From the NCBI GenBank assembly GCA_964408025.1, contig CAYOXX010000007.1:1-55568 (forward strand): a stretch of 55,568 nucleotides of DNA, in the 5' to 3' direction. Shown here one piece after another: positions 16,868 to 25,154 of the stretch. Each line of letters opens with the position of its first letter. Within the stretch, counting starts at the first letter, position 1. The stretch comes from CAYOXX01 sp964408025. Lineage in GTDB: Bacteria > Acidobacteriota > DATKUA01. The notes beneath the pieces were generated by a model that made no database searches, was not told the origin of the DNA, and saw only the letters and a list, made by a program, of their open reading frames with translations. The position numbers were made by a program, and so were the translations under genes.

Positions 16868-19800
16868 TTAAAAACCGGCGTCAGCGGGATTAAACACCCT
16901 TTTGCTCAGTTCCATGGGAGTCCCGTCTTCAGCGCTGAAGGGCCGAAGCCTGAGACTATATGAATACTCCCGCGGAAAGATGGTGTATTCGTCGTGCGGC
17001 CGTGCACCCCAACTGTTGTCGCCTCCCACTCCCATCTGCCTGTAATCGAGGTTCAGCGTCACCAGGTCCCGCCTCCTGATGTGGTAGGTATGTCTCTGGC
17101 GCTTCACCGGTCCCGGATCGAAATCCTCGTTCAGGAAATGGTGAGCGCTTATGCTCAGCAACGGCATGCCCACGGCCAGGAGCCCGTAACCCTCTTCATT
17201 GGTCAGCGTCACCCAGCGAACGTCTGTCTTGTTGCCGTTTTCCTGCGGCCGGATGTAGGGATGGTACTGCTCCATCACGGCGCCGCCATAAACGCCGACC
17301 GCCGCTCCCGTATTCCTGTCCCAGTAGTTCTCGTACGGCCCGCGTCCGTACCACGTTATCCGGTCGAATGCGGCTGGTATGATCATCTTCATCCCCAAGC
17401 GCGGGATCTCGGGCAGGTCGTCGCCGCCGGGCGCGAAGCGGTTGCTTATCACTATGTCGCCGCTGCCGAAAACCGCGTAGGTGGTGTAGAGGGTCGAGTT
17501 CCCGGCGGGCAACGTCGAGGCGACGTAAACCTGCACTTCTCCAGGTCTTATCCGTCTAACGGCGACTTCGTCGATTCTCCTGTTCGCACCGGCATCGCGC
17601 CAGACGGCGCAGCGTTCGGGCATGCCGTTGCCGAAGTCGTTGTCGGTCGGCGCGCGCCAGAAATTCGGCTCGGGTCCGCACTCGATGAACTCCGTATCTC
17701 CATAGCGCAAGGAGGCGAGTTCGCCCGTCGAAACGTCGAAGGTTACGCTGAAGCCTTCCCTTCCGATTTGGATGTATCCCTCTGTGGTCTCGAGTGTCAG
17801 TGGAACCAGCCCCGACGCGTCGACGGGGGCGGCGGCTTCGTGGAAGGGCAAGGCGAGCTGCTCCCAGGCGACCTCATGGCCGGCGGGGACGAGCGGAGTG
17901 CCATTCCGCAGAACGAAGCTTATGTTGAGGAAGTACTCGACGCCGGGCAGGGGCTGGATCTCGGGGACGGGTAGTTCAATTATTTGCGAATCGTGAGGCA
18001 CGGTATCCAAATCTGCCAGTGTCCCCGCGGCGATCACTTCATCGTCGCCCACAACGGTCCAATGCATCTCGAAGGCATCCAGGCTGATAAAATCGTACAA
18101 GTTTTCCACTTCGACGCTGCCGGCCGCCAGATCGACAGGGAGCACCCTTATGTATTGATATACCTTCTTCACCTCCCAGATGTGCGGATGGATGGTTCTG
18201 TCGGGGAACACCAGGCCGTTGATGCAGAAGTTGCGGTCGCTCGGCGTGCCCTCGGGCCCGAAATCCCCGCCGTAGGCCCAGAACTGCTCGCCATCCTCGT
18301 TTACTGCCAGCAGGCCCTGGTCGACCCAATCCCAGATGAATCCGCCCTGCAGCTGTTCGTGTTCGTAAATGACATCCCAGTATTCCTGGAGATTGCCGAC
18401 GCTGTTGCCCATGGCGTGGGCGTACTCGCACAGAATCAACGGGCGGCTCCGCTCGCGGCCGGCGTACTCCAGCAGGCGTTCGATCCGCGCATACATGGGG
18501 CAGACGATATCGGTGTGCGGGCGTGTTCGCGCCCGCTCGTATTGAACGGGCCTGGACGGATCCCTTTGGTGAATCCACTCAGAGGTGGCTTCGAAATTCA
18601 CGCCGTCGCCCGCCTCGTTCCCGAGCGACCAGATGATGATGGATGGGTGATTCTTGTCGCGCTCGACCATGCGGATAGTGCGATCCAGATGGGCCCCAAG
18701 CCAGAGTGGATTGTTGCCCAGCGTCGTCTCCGGGTCGTACCCCATGCCGTGCGACTCGATGTTCGCCTCGTCGATGACATAGAGGCCGTACTCGTCGCAC
18801 AGCTCGTACCATATGGGATTGTTCGGATAGTGGCTGGTCCGCACGGCGTTGATATTGAACCGCTTCATCAACTGGATGTCTCTGATCATCGATTCTTCAG
18901 TCACTACCCGTCCGCCCACCGGATCGTGCTCGTGGCGGTTTACACCCTTGATCAGTATCGGAACGCCGTTCACCAGCAGCCGGCCGTCACGTATCTCTAC
19001 CCTTCTGAATCCGATCCTGCAGGCCACAACCTCGATGGTGCTTCCCGAGGCATCGATGAGGGAAAGGGTGAGCGAATACAGGTTGGGGGTCTCGGCGGTC
19101 CACCTCGCGGGATTCTCCACGGGCTGCTCTAAGCGGACCGTCGCCTCGCTGCTGCCGTCGAACAGCGCCTCGCCGCACAACGGCCCATCGAATACCGGAT
19201 TGTTTTCGGCATCGAACAACTCCGCGCGAACCCTGTAACCGCGCGGCTCGGCGGGCAGGTAATTATCCAGTATGGCGGTGAGGGACAGGATCCCGTTCGC
19301 GTAGTCGTCGCTCAGATCCGCGAGCGCGAAGAAGTCGCGCACGTGCACCGGCGGAGTGGAGAAGAGGTAGACGTCGCGCTCGATGCCGCTTATCTTCCAG
19401 AAATCCTGGTCTTCCAGATAGCTGCCGTCGGACCAGCGGTATACTTCCACCGCCAGAATGTTCTCCCCCTCGCGCAGGTAGCCGGTGATGTTGAACTCAA
19501 CGGGCGTCTTGCTGCCCTGGCTGTAGCCCACGTTCTCTCCGTTCACCCAGACGTAGGCAGCGGAGTTGACCGCCCCGAAGTGCAGGAACACCTGCCGGCC
19601 GCGCCAACTATCGGGGATCGTGAAGTCCCTCCGGTACGAACCCACGGGATTATAGTCGTGGTGAATGTAGGGGCAGTCGGCCTCGAACGGATACTCGACG
19701 TCGGTGTAGATCGGCACGCCGTATCCCTGCAGTTCCCAGTTGCCGGGTACGGTGATCTCGTCCCATCCGCTGACGTCGTACCCCTCCTCGTAGAAATTGA

Positions 19801-20047
19801 CCGGCCTCTCGGAGGGCATCCTGGCCCAGTTGAATTTCCACCTGCCGTTGAGGGGCCGAAAGAAAGGCGACCGCTCGCGATCGTTTACCAAAGCGGATTC
19901 GATGTCGACGTGGGGGATCAGTGTGCAGTGAGCCGGCTCCATGTTGCGCCTGAAGATCTCGGGGTTCTCCCAATCCGGGGCCTGGATGAGCCCCGAGCTG
20001 CCAAAGGTGGCGAAAGCGAGGACAAGGAAGGCGAGAGCGACGGACAT
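16868..20047 (-). CDS. lacZ: exported GH2 beta-galactosidase (LacZ-type)
   Basis: A 1059-residue enzyme with the complete five-domain architecture of LacZ and strong GGAGGAG before the start. After a signal-like N-terminus (VALAFLVLAFATFGSSG) come the sugar-binding domain (NWELQGYGVPIYTDVEYPF, SYLEDQDFWKISGIERDVYL), two Ig-like domains, the TIM barrel with acid/base Glu in IIIWSLGNEAGDG (about 478) and nucleophile Glu in LILCEYAHAMGNS (about 541), and a C-terminal Bgal_small_N domain (about 790-1050) with WYGRGPYENYWDR. E. coli LacZ lacks a signal peptide, so this version acts outside the cytoplasm. It heads the minus-strand unit with GH63-like and SSS genes; its promoter must fall within 20048-20146, shared with the 3' end of the aromatic locus. 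Confidence 0.93.
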   Translation of the reverse strand: MSVALAFLVLAFATFGSSGLIQAPDWENPEIFRRNMEPAHCTLIPHVDIESALVNDRERSPFFRPLNGRWKFNWARMPSERPVNFYEEGYDVSGWDEITVPGNWELQGYGVPIYTDVEYPFEADCPYIHHDYNPVGSYRRDFTIPDSWRGRQVFLHFGAVNSAAYVWVNGENVGYSQGSKTPVEFNITGYLREGENILAVEVYRWSDGSYLEDQDFWKISGIERDVYLFSTPPVHVRDFFALADLSDDYANGILSLTAILDNYLPAEPRGYRVRAELFDAENNPVFDGPLCGEALFDGSSEATVRLEQPVENPARWTAETPNLYSLTLSLIDASGSTIEVVACRIGFRRVEIRDGRLLVNGVPILIKGVNRHEHDPVGGRVVTEESMIRDIQLMKRFNINAVRTSHYPNNPIWYELCDEYGLYVIDEANIESHGMGYDPETTLGNNPLWLGAHLDRTIRMVERDKNHPSIIIWSLGNEAGDGVNFEATSEWIHQRDPSRPVQYERARTRPHTDIVCPMYARIERLLEYAGRERSRPLILCEYAHAMGNSVGNLQEYWDVIYEHEQLQGGFIWDWVDQGLLAVNEDGEQFWAYGGDFGPEGTPSDRNFCINGLVFPDRTIHPHIWEVKKVYQYIRVLPVDLAAGSVEVENLYDFISLDAFEMHWTVVGDDEVIAAGTLADLDTVPHDSQIIELPVPEIQPLPGVEYFLNISFVLRNGTPLVPAGHEVAWEQLALPFHEAAAPVDASGLVPLTLETTEGYIQIGREGFSVTFDVSTGELASLRYGDTEFIECGPEPNFWRAPTDNDFGNGMPERCAVWRDAGANRRIDEVAVRRIRPGEVQVYVASTLPAGNSTLYTTYAVFGSGDIVISNRFAPGGDDLPEIPRLGMKMIIPAAFDRITWYGRGPYENYWDRNTGAAVGVYGGAVMEQYHPYIRPQENGNKTDVRWVTLTNEEGYGLLAVGMPLLSISAHHFLNEDFDPGPVKRQRHTYHIRRRDLVTLNLDYRQMGVGGDNSWGARPHDEYTIFPREYSYSLRLRPFSAEDGTPMELSKRVFNPADAGF

Positions 20048-20146
20048 TTAATTCTCCTCCGCGGTGGGGTGTTGGTCAGCACAACGGGAAACGCGACCGG
20101 GCATTTCGAGGCCCGCATCTCCCACCCGCGTCTTCCCGCGTAAGAA

Positions 20147-22927
20147 TTATTTTTCTTCCGACAGTTTCTTCAGGCCACGGAGTATCTTTTCCGGTGTGAT
20201 CGGTAGTTCCTTGATGCGCACTCCGGTGGCGTCGGCTATGGCGTTTGCCAAGGCGCCCATCACGGGCAGCATGGCCCCCTCGCCGACCTCCTTGGCGCCG
20301 AACGGTCCGGCAGGTTCGCTGCTTCTCACTATTATAGAACGGATCTCCGGCACCTCCATGACGCTGGGGATGATGTACTCGTGCAGGTTGGGATTCTGGA
20401 GACTCCCCTGGTGGTGGACGACCTCCTCGAGCAGTGTTTCGCCCAGCCCCATCACCGCGCACCCCTCGACCTGCCCGTGGACGGCCATCGGATTGATCGG
20501 CTGGCCCACATCGTGGGCGTCGGTGAAGTTGAGGACACGCACCTTGCCTGTCTCGAGGTCTACCTCGACCTCGGCCACGGCGGCGCCGAAGCTGTAGGCA
20601 GGGGAGGTGCCGACGGCCGCCCCCTTGTAGCTCCCCCCGAGGCGCGGCGGCTCGTAGTGGCCGGTGCCGGTGACCACGCCGCCACGGTTGAACGCCTCGG
20701 CTGCCGCCTCGCTGAAGACTACCGATCTCTTCGGACTTTTCTTGACGAATATTTGCCCCCCGGCGGCGGCCAGCTCTTCCGGCCGGCAGTTCAGCATCTC
20801 GCCCGCCGCCGCAAAAATCGGCCTCTTCGCCTCCGCCGCCGCCATGCGCACCGCGTTGCCGGCCATCAGTGTCACTCGGCTGGAGTAGGCCCCCAGGTCG
20901 CGGGGGGTGAGCTCGGTGTCGGCTGCGACGATGGAGATGTCCTCGTAGCGCAAGCCGAGCTCCTCGGCGGCGATCTGGCTGAGCACCGTGTCGGAGCCCT
21001 GGCCGATGTCCGGGGCGCCGGTGAAGAGCGTGGCCGTGGCGCCGTCTTCGGAGACCTTGATGAGGGCGTTGGAGTGCGGGAAGGAGCTGCGGTAGATCGG
21101 GTAGCCGGCCCCGGAGACGAAGCCGCCGGCGCCGACACCGATGCCACGCCCTGGCGGCAGCTTGCCCGCCTTCTGCCGCCAGCCGGAAGCCTCCTCGACG
21201 GCGTCGAGGCAGGCGAGGAATTCGCATGAGCCGATCTTCAGCTCGTTGACCGTCTCGCTGTTCGGGGTCATGGCGTTGCGGCGGCGGATCTCGATCTGGT
21301 CGATCCCCAGGTCGTCGGCGATCATCGAGAGCTGGCTCTCGAAGGCGAAGCGTGGCTGCGGCGTCCCGTTTCCCCGCTGCGCGCCGCAGGCCGGCAGGTT
21401 GGTGTAGACGCGGTAGCCGTCGAACTTGAAGTTGGGGAGCTTGTAGAGCGTAGGCATCATGTTGCCGGCGTAGTAGACGGTGATGATCCCGAACGACGTG
21501 TAGGCGCCGCCGTCGAGCACCGCTTTCTCCTGCACCGCGGTTATCGTGCCGTCCTTCTTCACGCCTGTCTTGAGCTCGATGGTCATCGCGTGCCGGCCGC
21601 GGCCGTGCATGAAGACCTCGTCGCGCCGGTAGACGATCTGCACGGGCCTGCCGGTGCGCTTGGCGAGAATGGATGCGCAGAACTCGGCCGCCGTCGTTTC
21701 CGCCTTGCCGCCGAAGCCGCCACCGAGGAAAGGCTTGATCACCCGGATCCTGCCCATCGGGATGCCGAGCACGCGCGAGAGCTGTTTCTGGACGTAGTGC
21801 GGAGTCTGGGTCGAGGTCCAGAGGGTGAGCTTGCCGTCCGCGGCGTGGGTGGCCAGACAGGCGTGCGGCTCGAGCGGCGCCTGCACGGTACGCTGCGTGG
21901 CGAAACGATCCTCGCGGATGTAGTCCGCCTCGGCGAATCCCTTCTCCACGTCGCCGAAGTGGTTGTGGACCTCGGCGTTGATGTTGTTCTTCGCCTTGTC
22001 GTGCAACTGGGGAGCGCTGCCCTCCATCGCCTCGAAGGTGTCGAAAACCGCCGGCAGGACCTCATATTCCACCTCGATCAGGCCGAGTGCCCGAATCGCC
22101 GTCTCCTCGTCGACGGCGGCGACGCAGGCCACTTCGTCGCCGACATGCCTGACCTTATCTTTGGCCAGCACGTACTCGTCGTAACGCGCGGGGCTGACTC
22201 CGTAGAGCACATCCGGCACGTCGCGGCCGGTGATTACCGCCTCGACACCGGGCAACGCCTCGGCCTTTTCCGTGGAGATCGATTTTATGCGGGCGTGCGG
22301 GTGCGGGCTGAGCAGCATCTTGGCGTAGAGCATGTTGGGCAGGTGGATGTCGCCGGCGTACTCGGCACGGCCGGTGACCTTCTCGAAGGCGTCGGTGCGC
22401 GTCACGCTCTTGCCGACAACGCTCAGCTCGCTCTCTTCGGGTTCCGCGGGGCCGGCCGCCTCGTCCGCCCCCGGCCTGCAACGCCGCACCGCTTCGACGA
22501 TGCGCGCGTAGCCGGTGCAGCGGCAGAGGTTGCCGCCGAACGCCTCCTTGATCTCTTCGTCCGGTGGGTCGGGGTTGCGGCGCAGCAGCGCGACGGCGCT
22601 CAGCACCATTCCCGGCGTGCAGTAGCCGCACTGGATGGCGCCCGCGTCGACGAACGCCTGCTGGACCGGGTGCAGCCGGTCCCCCTGCGCGACCCCTTCG
22701 ATGGTGGTTATTTCGCGGCCCTCCGCCTCTACGGCCAGCAGAAGGCAGGAGTTCACCGGCTCGCCGTCGAGTAGTACTGTGCAGCTACCGCAGACGCCGA
22801 GTTGGCACCCCTTCTTCGTCCCCGTCAGGCCCAGCGTGTCGCGCAGCACGTCCTGAAGCGTGGCGCCGGGGCGCACGGCGACCGCGTGCCGGCGGCCGTT
22901 AACGTTCAGGATTACTACCCTCTCCAT
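20147..22927 (-). CDS. molybdenum hydroxylase, fused [2Fe-2S] and Mo-binding subunits; 4-hydroxybenzoyl-CoA reductase-like
   Basis: A 926-residue fusion of two chains that are usually separate. Residues 1-155 are the small subunit with two [2Fe-2S] clusters (CQLGVCGSCTVLLDGE, CGYCTPGM, LCRCTGYARI). From about 175 the large xanthine-oxidase-type subunit follows: GGGFGGKAETTAAEF, LPACGAQRGNGTPQPRFAF, GAGGFVSGAGYPIYRSSFPH, GAPDIGQGSDTVLSQIAAEE and the cofactor-site Glu in PAGPFGAKEVGEG. Several segments resemble the HcrA subunit of 4-hydroxybenzoyl-CoA reductase, which removes the para-hydroxyl of 4-hydroxybenzoyl-CoA to give benzoyl-CoA. The start at 22927 (MERVVILNVNG) is 13 bases after the FAD-subunit stop; a longer upstream frame would run into that gene. 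Context with benzoyl-CoA reductase supports the role, but xanthine dehydrogenase or another aldehyde/heterocycle hydroxylase is possible. Confidence 0.75.
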   Translation of the reverse strand: MERVVILNVNGRRHAVAVRPGATLQDVLRDTLGLTGTKKGCQLGVCGSCTVLLDGEPVNSCLLLAVEAEGREITTIEGVAQGDRLHPVQQAFVDAGAIQCGYCTPGMVLSAVALLRRNPDPPDEEIKEAFGGNLCRCTGYARIVEAVRRCRPGADEAAGPAEPEESELSVVGKSVTRTDAFEKVTGRAEYAGDIHLPNMLYAKMLLSPHPHARIKSISTEKAEALPGVEAVITGRDVPDVLYGVSPARYDEYVLAKDKVRHVGDEVACVAAVDEETAIRALGLIEVEYEVLPAVFDTFEAMEGSAPQLHDKAKNNINAEVHNHFGDVEKGFAEADYIREDRFATQRTVQAPLEPHACLATHAADGKLTLWTSTQTPHYVQKQLSRVLGIPMGRIRVIKPFLGGGFGGKAETTAAEFCASILAKRTGRPVQIVYRRDEVFMHGRGRHAMTIELKTGVKKDGTITAVQEKAVLDGGAYTSFGIITVYYAGNMMPTLYKLPNFKFDGYRVYTNLPACGAQRGNGTPQPRFAFESQLSMIADDLGIDQIEIRRRNAMTPNSETVNELKIGSCEFLACLDAVEEASGWRQKAGKLPPGRGIGVGAGGFVSGAGYPIYRSSFPHSNALIKVSEDGATATLFTGAPDIGQGSDTVLSQIAAEELGLRYEDISIVAADTELTPRDLGAYSSRVTLMAGNAVRMAAAEAKRPIFAAAGEMLNCRPEELAAAGGQIFVKKSPKRSVVFSEAAAEAFNRGGVVTGTGHYEPPRLGGSYKGAAVGTSPAYSFGAAVAEVEVDLETGKVRVLNFTDAHDVGQPINPMAVHGQVEGCAVMGLGETLLEEVVHHQGSLQNPNLHEYIIPSVMEVPEIRSIIVRSSEPAGPFGAKEVGEGAMLPVMGALANAIADATGVRIKELPITPEKILRGLKKLSEEK

Positions 22928-22940
22928 CGCTTGTCTCGTT

Positions 22941-23810
22941 CTACTTCGCCCGCTCGACCGCCTCGAGCAGCGCCCGCCGGGTGAGCTCCTCGACCAGCTC
23001 CCGCCTGAACTCCGCCGAGCCGCGGATGTCAGATATCGGTTTGCATTCCTCGCGGGCGACGGCCCCGACCTTGCGGGCCAGGGTCTCGTCGACCTCCACG
23101 CCTCGCAGGAGGCCGCTGGCCTTGGCGGCCAGCATCGGCGTCGGCGCCACCGCCCCCAGGGCGATGCGCCCCTCGAGGCAGCGTCCGCCATCCATAACTA
23201 CTGCTGCTGCGGCGCCCGCGACGGCGAGAGCCGAGGCGTCGCGCAGGGCGAATTTCCGGTAGCAGGTACCGGTGCCCTCAGCCGGCGGAGTCAGGTGGAT
23301 GGCGGCCAGTATCTCGCCCCGGCGCAGGGCCGTCCGGCGCGGCCCGAGGAAGAAGCTCGAGGCCGGCAGGAGGCGTTCCCCGTCGGCGCCCACTATCCGA
23401 AACTCGGCATCCAGCGCCAGCAGTATCGGTGGCACGTCAGCCGACGAGACGGCGCTGCAGATGTTTCCGCCGATCGTGCCTCTGTTGCGCACCTGCGCGC
23501 CGGCTACCGAACGGGCCGCTTCCGCTAAGCCCGGGTAGAGCCGGCGGACCGTCTCGGAGCGGGCGACCTCGTTGTGGGTGACCGCGGCGCCGATCGACAG
23601 CCCGCTCTCCCGGTCGTAATCGATCCCTCGCACGGCCTCGATCTCTTTGAGCGAGACTAGGTGCTCCCGGCGGAGCGCCCCCTCCTTCAGGTCGACGAGC
23701 AGGTCAGTGCCCCCGGCGAGGACGGCCGCGGAATCCGGGTGCTCGGCCAGCAGGCGGCAGGCAGACTCGAGGTCGGCGGGAGCGTGGTATTCGAAACGTC
23801 GCAGCTTCAT
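22941..23810 (-). CDS. FAD-binding subunit of the molybdenum hydroxylase
   Basis: A 289-residue CoxM/HcrB-type flavoprotein that passes electrons between the iron-sulphur clusters of its partner and an external carrier. FAD-binding segments are AVLAGGTDLLVDLKEG (near 31) and AGAQVRNRGTIGGNICSA (near 103), with a C-terminal CODH_FAD-like domain from about 175. True HcrB of Thauera carries an extra [4Fe-4S] loop rich in Cys; here the equivalent stretch after NICSAVSSADVPP has no Cys cluster, so the protein has the plain xanthine-dehydrogenase-type form. It lies between the dehydrogenase at 23845 and the fused Fe-S/Mo gene, with gaps of 34 and 13 bases, and is surely cotranscribed with them. Confidence 0.85.
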   Translation of the reverse strand: MKLRRFEYHAPADLESACRLLAEHPDSAAVLAGGTDLLVDLKEGALRREHLVSLKEIEAVRGIDYDRESGLSIGAAVTHNEVARSETVRRLYPGLAEAARSVAGAQVRNRGTIGGNICSAVSSADVPPILLALDAEFRIVGADGERLLPASSFFLGPRRTALRRGEILAAIHLTPPAEGTGTCYRKFALRDASALAVAGAAAAVVMDGGRCLEGRIALGAVAPTPMLAAKASGLLRGVEVDETLARKVGAVAREECKPISDIRGSAEFRRELVEELTRRALLEAVERAK

Positions 23811-23844
23811 ACGCCTGCCCTGGCGGCCGCGCGCGGCCGGTCGC

Positions 23845-24873
23845 TTACGGTATGACGATGGTGCGGATGGTATCCGGGTCGCCCTTGCGCATCAGGTCGA
23901 ACGCCTCCTCGATGCGCTCCAGCGGCAGCTTGCCGGTGACCAGCTCCTTGACCTTTATCTGCCCCAGGCGGGCCATCTCGATGATCTTCGGGTAGTCTAC
24001 CGGGCGGCAGCCGAGCGAGCCCACCACCTCCATCTCGAAGAACATGATCTTGCCGGCGTTGAGCGGCAGCTCCTTGTGGGTGTAGCCGACGAGCACCAGA
24101 CGCCCGCCCTTGCGCAGCGAGTCGAACGCCTGGCGCTGCGTTTCCGGATTGCCGATGATCTCGAAGGCGACGTCGACGCCGCCTCCGGTTTTCTTCTTGA
24201 TCGTCTTGCCCAGGTTCTCGCACTCCGTGGCGTTGATCGCCTCGGCCGCCCCCAGCTTCTTGGCCATCTCGAGCTTCTGGGGCACGATGTCGACGGCGAT
24301 CACCGAGGCCCCGGCGGCCGCCGCGATCTGGACTGCGCTCATGCCGACGCCGCCGCAGCCGAGCACCAGCACCGAGTCGCCGGCCTTCACCTGTCCGCGG
24401 TTGACCACCGCGAAGTACGGCGTCGATATGGCGTCGGCGATGATGGACGACTCCTCGAGCGGGAGCTCGTCGGGGAGCCGGAAGGCGTCCTTGGCGGGCG
24501 CGGCCACGTACTCGGCGTAGGCCCCGTCGACCATGTTGCCGAACATCACCATGCGCTCGCAGATGTTCTCCCTGCCGGTGCGGCAGAAGCGGCAGACGCC
24601 GCACGAGAGGACCGCCGGCAGCACCAGGCGGTCGCCCTCGCTCCACTGCTCCACCTCGCTGCCGACGGCGGCGACGGTGCCGGAGGCCTCGTGGCCGAGG
24701 ATCATCGGCGGCTTCTTGACCGTCGGCACGCCGTGGTCGACGTAGTGCAGGTCGGTGTGGCAGACGCCGCAGGCGGCCACCTTCACCAGGATCTCCTCGG
24801 GCCCGATCTCCGGTGTCGGAACATCCTGGATTTCCAGAGGTTGATTGGGCCCTACGAACACCGCTGCTTTCAT
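23845..24873 (-). CDS. had: zinc-dependent alcohol dehydrogenase, Had-like (6-hydroxycyclohex-1-ene-1-carbonyl-CoA dehydrogenase candidate)
   Basis: A 342-residue medium-chain dehydrogenase. The catalytic-zinc set is visible as CGVCHTDLHY and GHEASGTVAAVG, the structural-zinc set as the four Cys of CGVCRFCRTGRENIC, and the Rossmann motif as VLGCGGVGMSAVQIA followed by Asp in VIAVDIVP, which favours NAD over NADP. In the Thauera/Azoarcus pathway Had oxidises 6-hydroxycyclohex-1-ene-1-carbonyl-CoA to the ketone that Oah then opens. Dienoyl-CoA hydratase and Oah-like genes are in the same locus, so the step would be complete. A general secondary-alcohol dehydrogenase is the alternative, since this family is hard to split by sequence alone. 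GGGGGA precedes the ATG. Confidence 0.75.
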   Translation of the reverse strand: MKAAVFVGPNQPLEIQDVPTPEIGPEEILVKVAACGVCHTDLHYVDHGVPTVKKPPMILGHEASGTVAAVGSEVEQWSEGDRLVLPAVLSCGVCRFCRTGRENICERMVMFGNMVDGAYAEYVAAPAKDAFRLPDELPLEESSIIADAISTPYFAVVNRGQVKAGDSVLVLGCGGVGMSAVQIAAAAGASVIAVDIVPQKLEMAKKLGAAEAINATECENLGKTIKKKTGGGVDVAFEIIGNPETQRQAFDSLRKGGRLVLVGYTHKELPLNAGKIMFFEMEVVGSLGCRPVDYPKIIEMARLGQIKVKELVTGKLPLERIEEAFDLMRKGDPDTIRTIVIP

Positions 24874-24889
24874 GACTCCCCCTTTCCCG

Positions 24890-25129
24890 CTACTTGTCGC
24901 CGCCCCCGCTCCCCGGCCTGGTGAAGATCGTCTTGTAGCGGCCCGGGTCGTGGTCGATGCAGACGGAACAGCCGTCGAGGTCCTCCTGCGAGACCGGCAG
25001 GACGGTCACCTCGAAGTCCAGCTCCTCATACAGCTCCACCAGCTCGGTCAGGCGCGGCTCGTCGGTGACGGTGCGCCTGGTCCACCCCTCTTCGTTTAGC
25101 CGTCGCCGCTGTTGCCTCGCGTCGCTCAT
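24890..25129 (-). CDS. small conserved-looking protein of unknown function
   Basis: A 79-residue acidic-plus-basic protein between the flavoprotein and the dehydrogenase, with gaps of 25 and 16 bases, so it is probably part of the operon. Residues 20-50 look like one amphipathic helix and strand (DEPRLTELVELYEELDFEVT), then DGCSVCIDHDPGRYKTIF with a C-x2-C pair (positions about 54 and 57). No signal or membrane segment is present and no strong ribosome site is seen. I recognise no family. The Cys pair and the setting beside an iron-sulphur flavoprotein allow a small assembly or electron-transfer accessory, which is only a guess. Confidence 0.6.
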   Translation of the reverse strand: MSDARQQRRRLNEEGWTRRTVTDEPRLTELVELYEELDFEVTVLPVSQEDLDGCSVCIDHDPGRYKTIFTRPGSGGGDK

Positions 25130-25154
25130 AGATTATCACGTAAAGCAGCCGCGC

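Noticed and set aside
22928..23191. N-terminal extension of the fused molybdenum enzyme
   Set aside because: The extra 88 codons overlap the FAD-subunit gene and are Arg/Ser/Ala-rich; the [2Fe-2S] domain begins exactly at the ATG at 22927.
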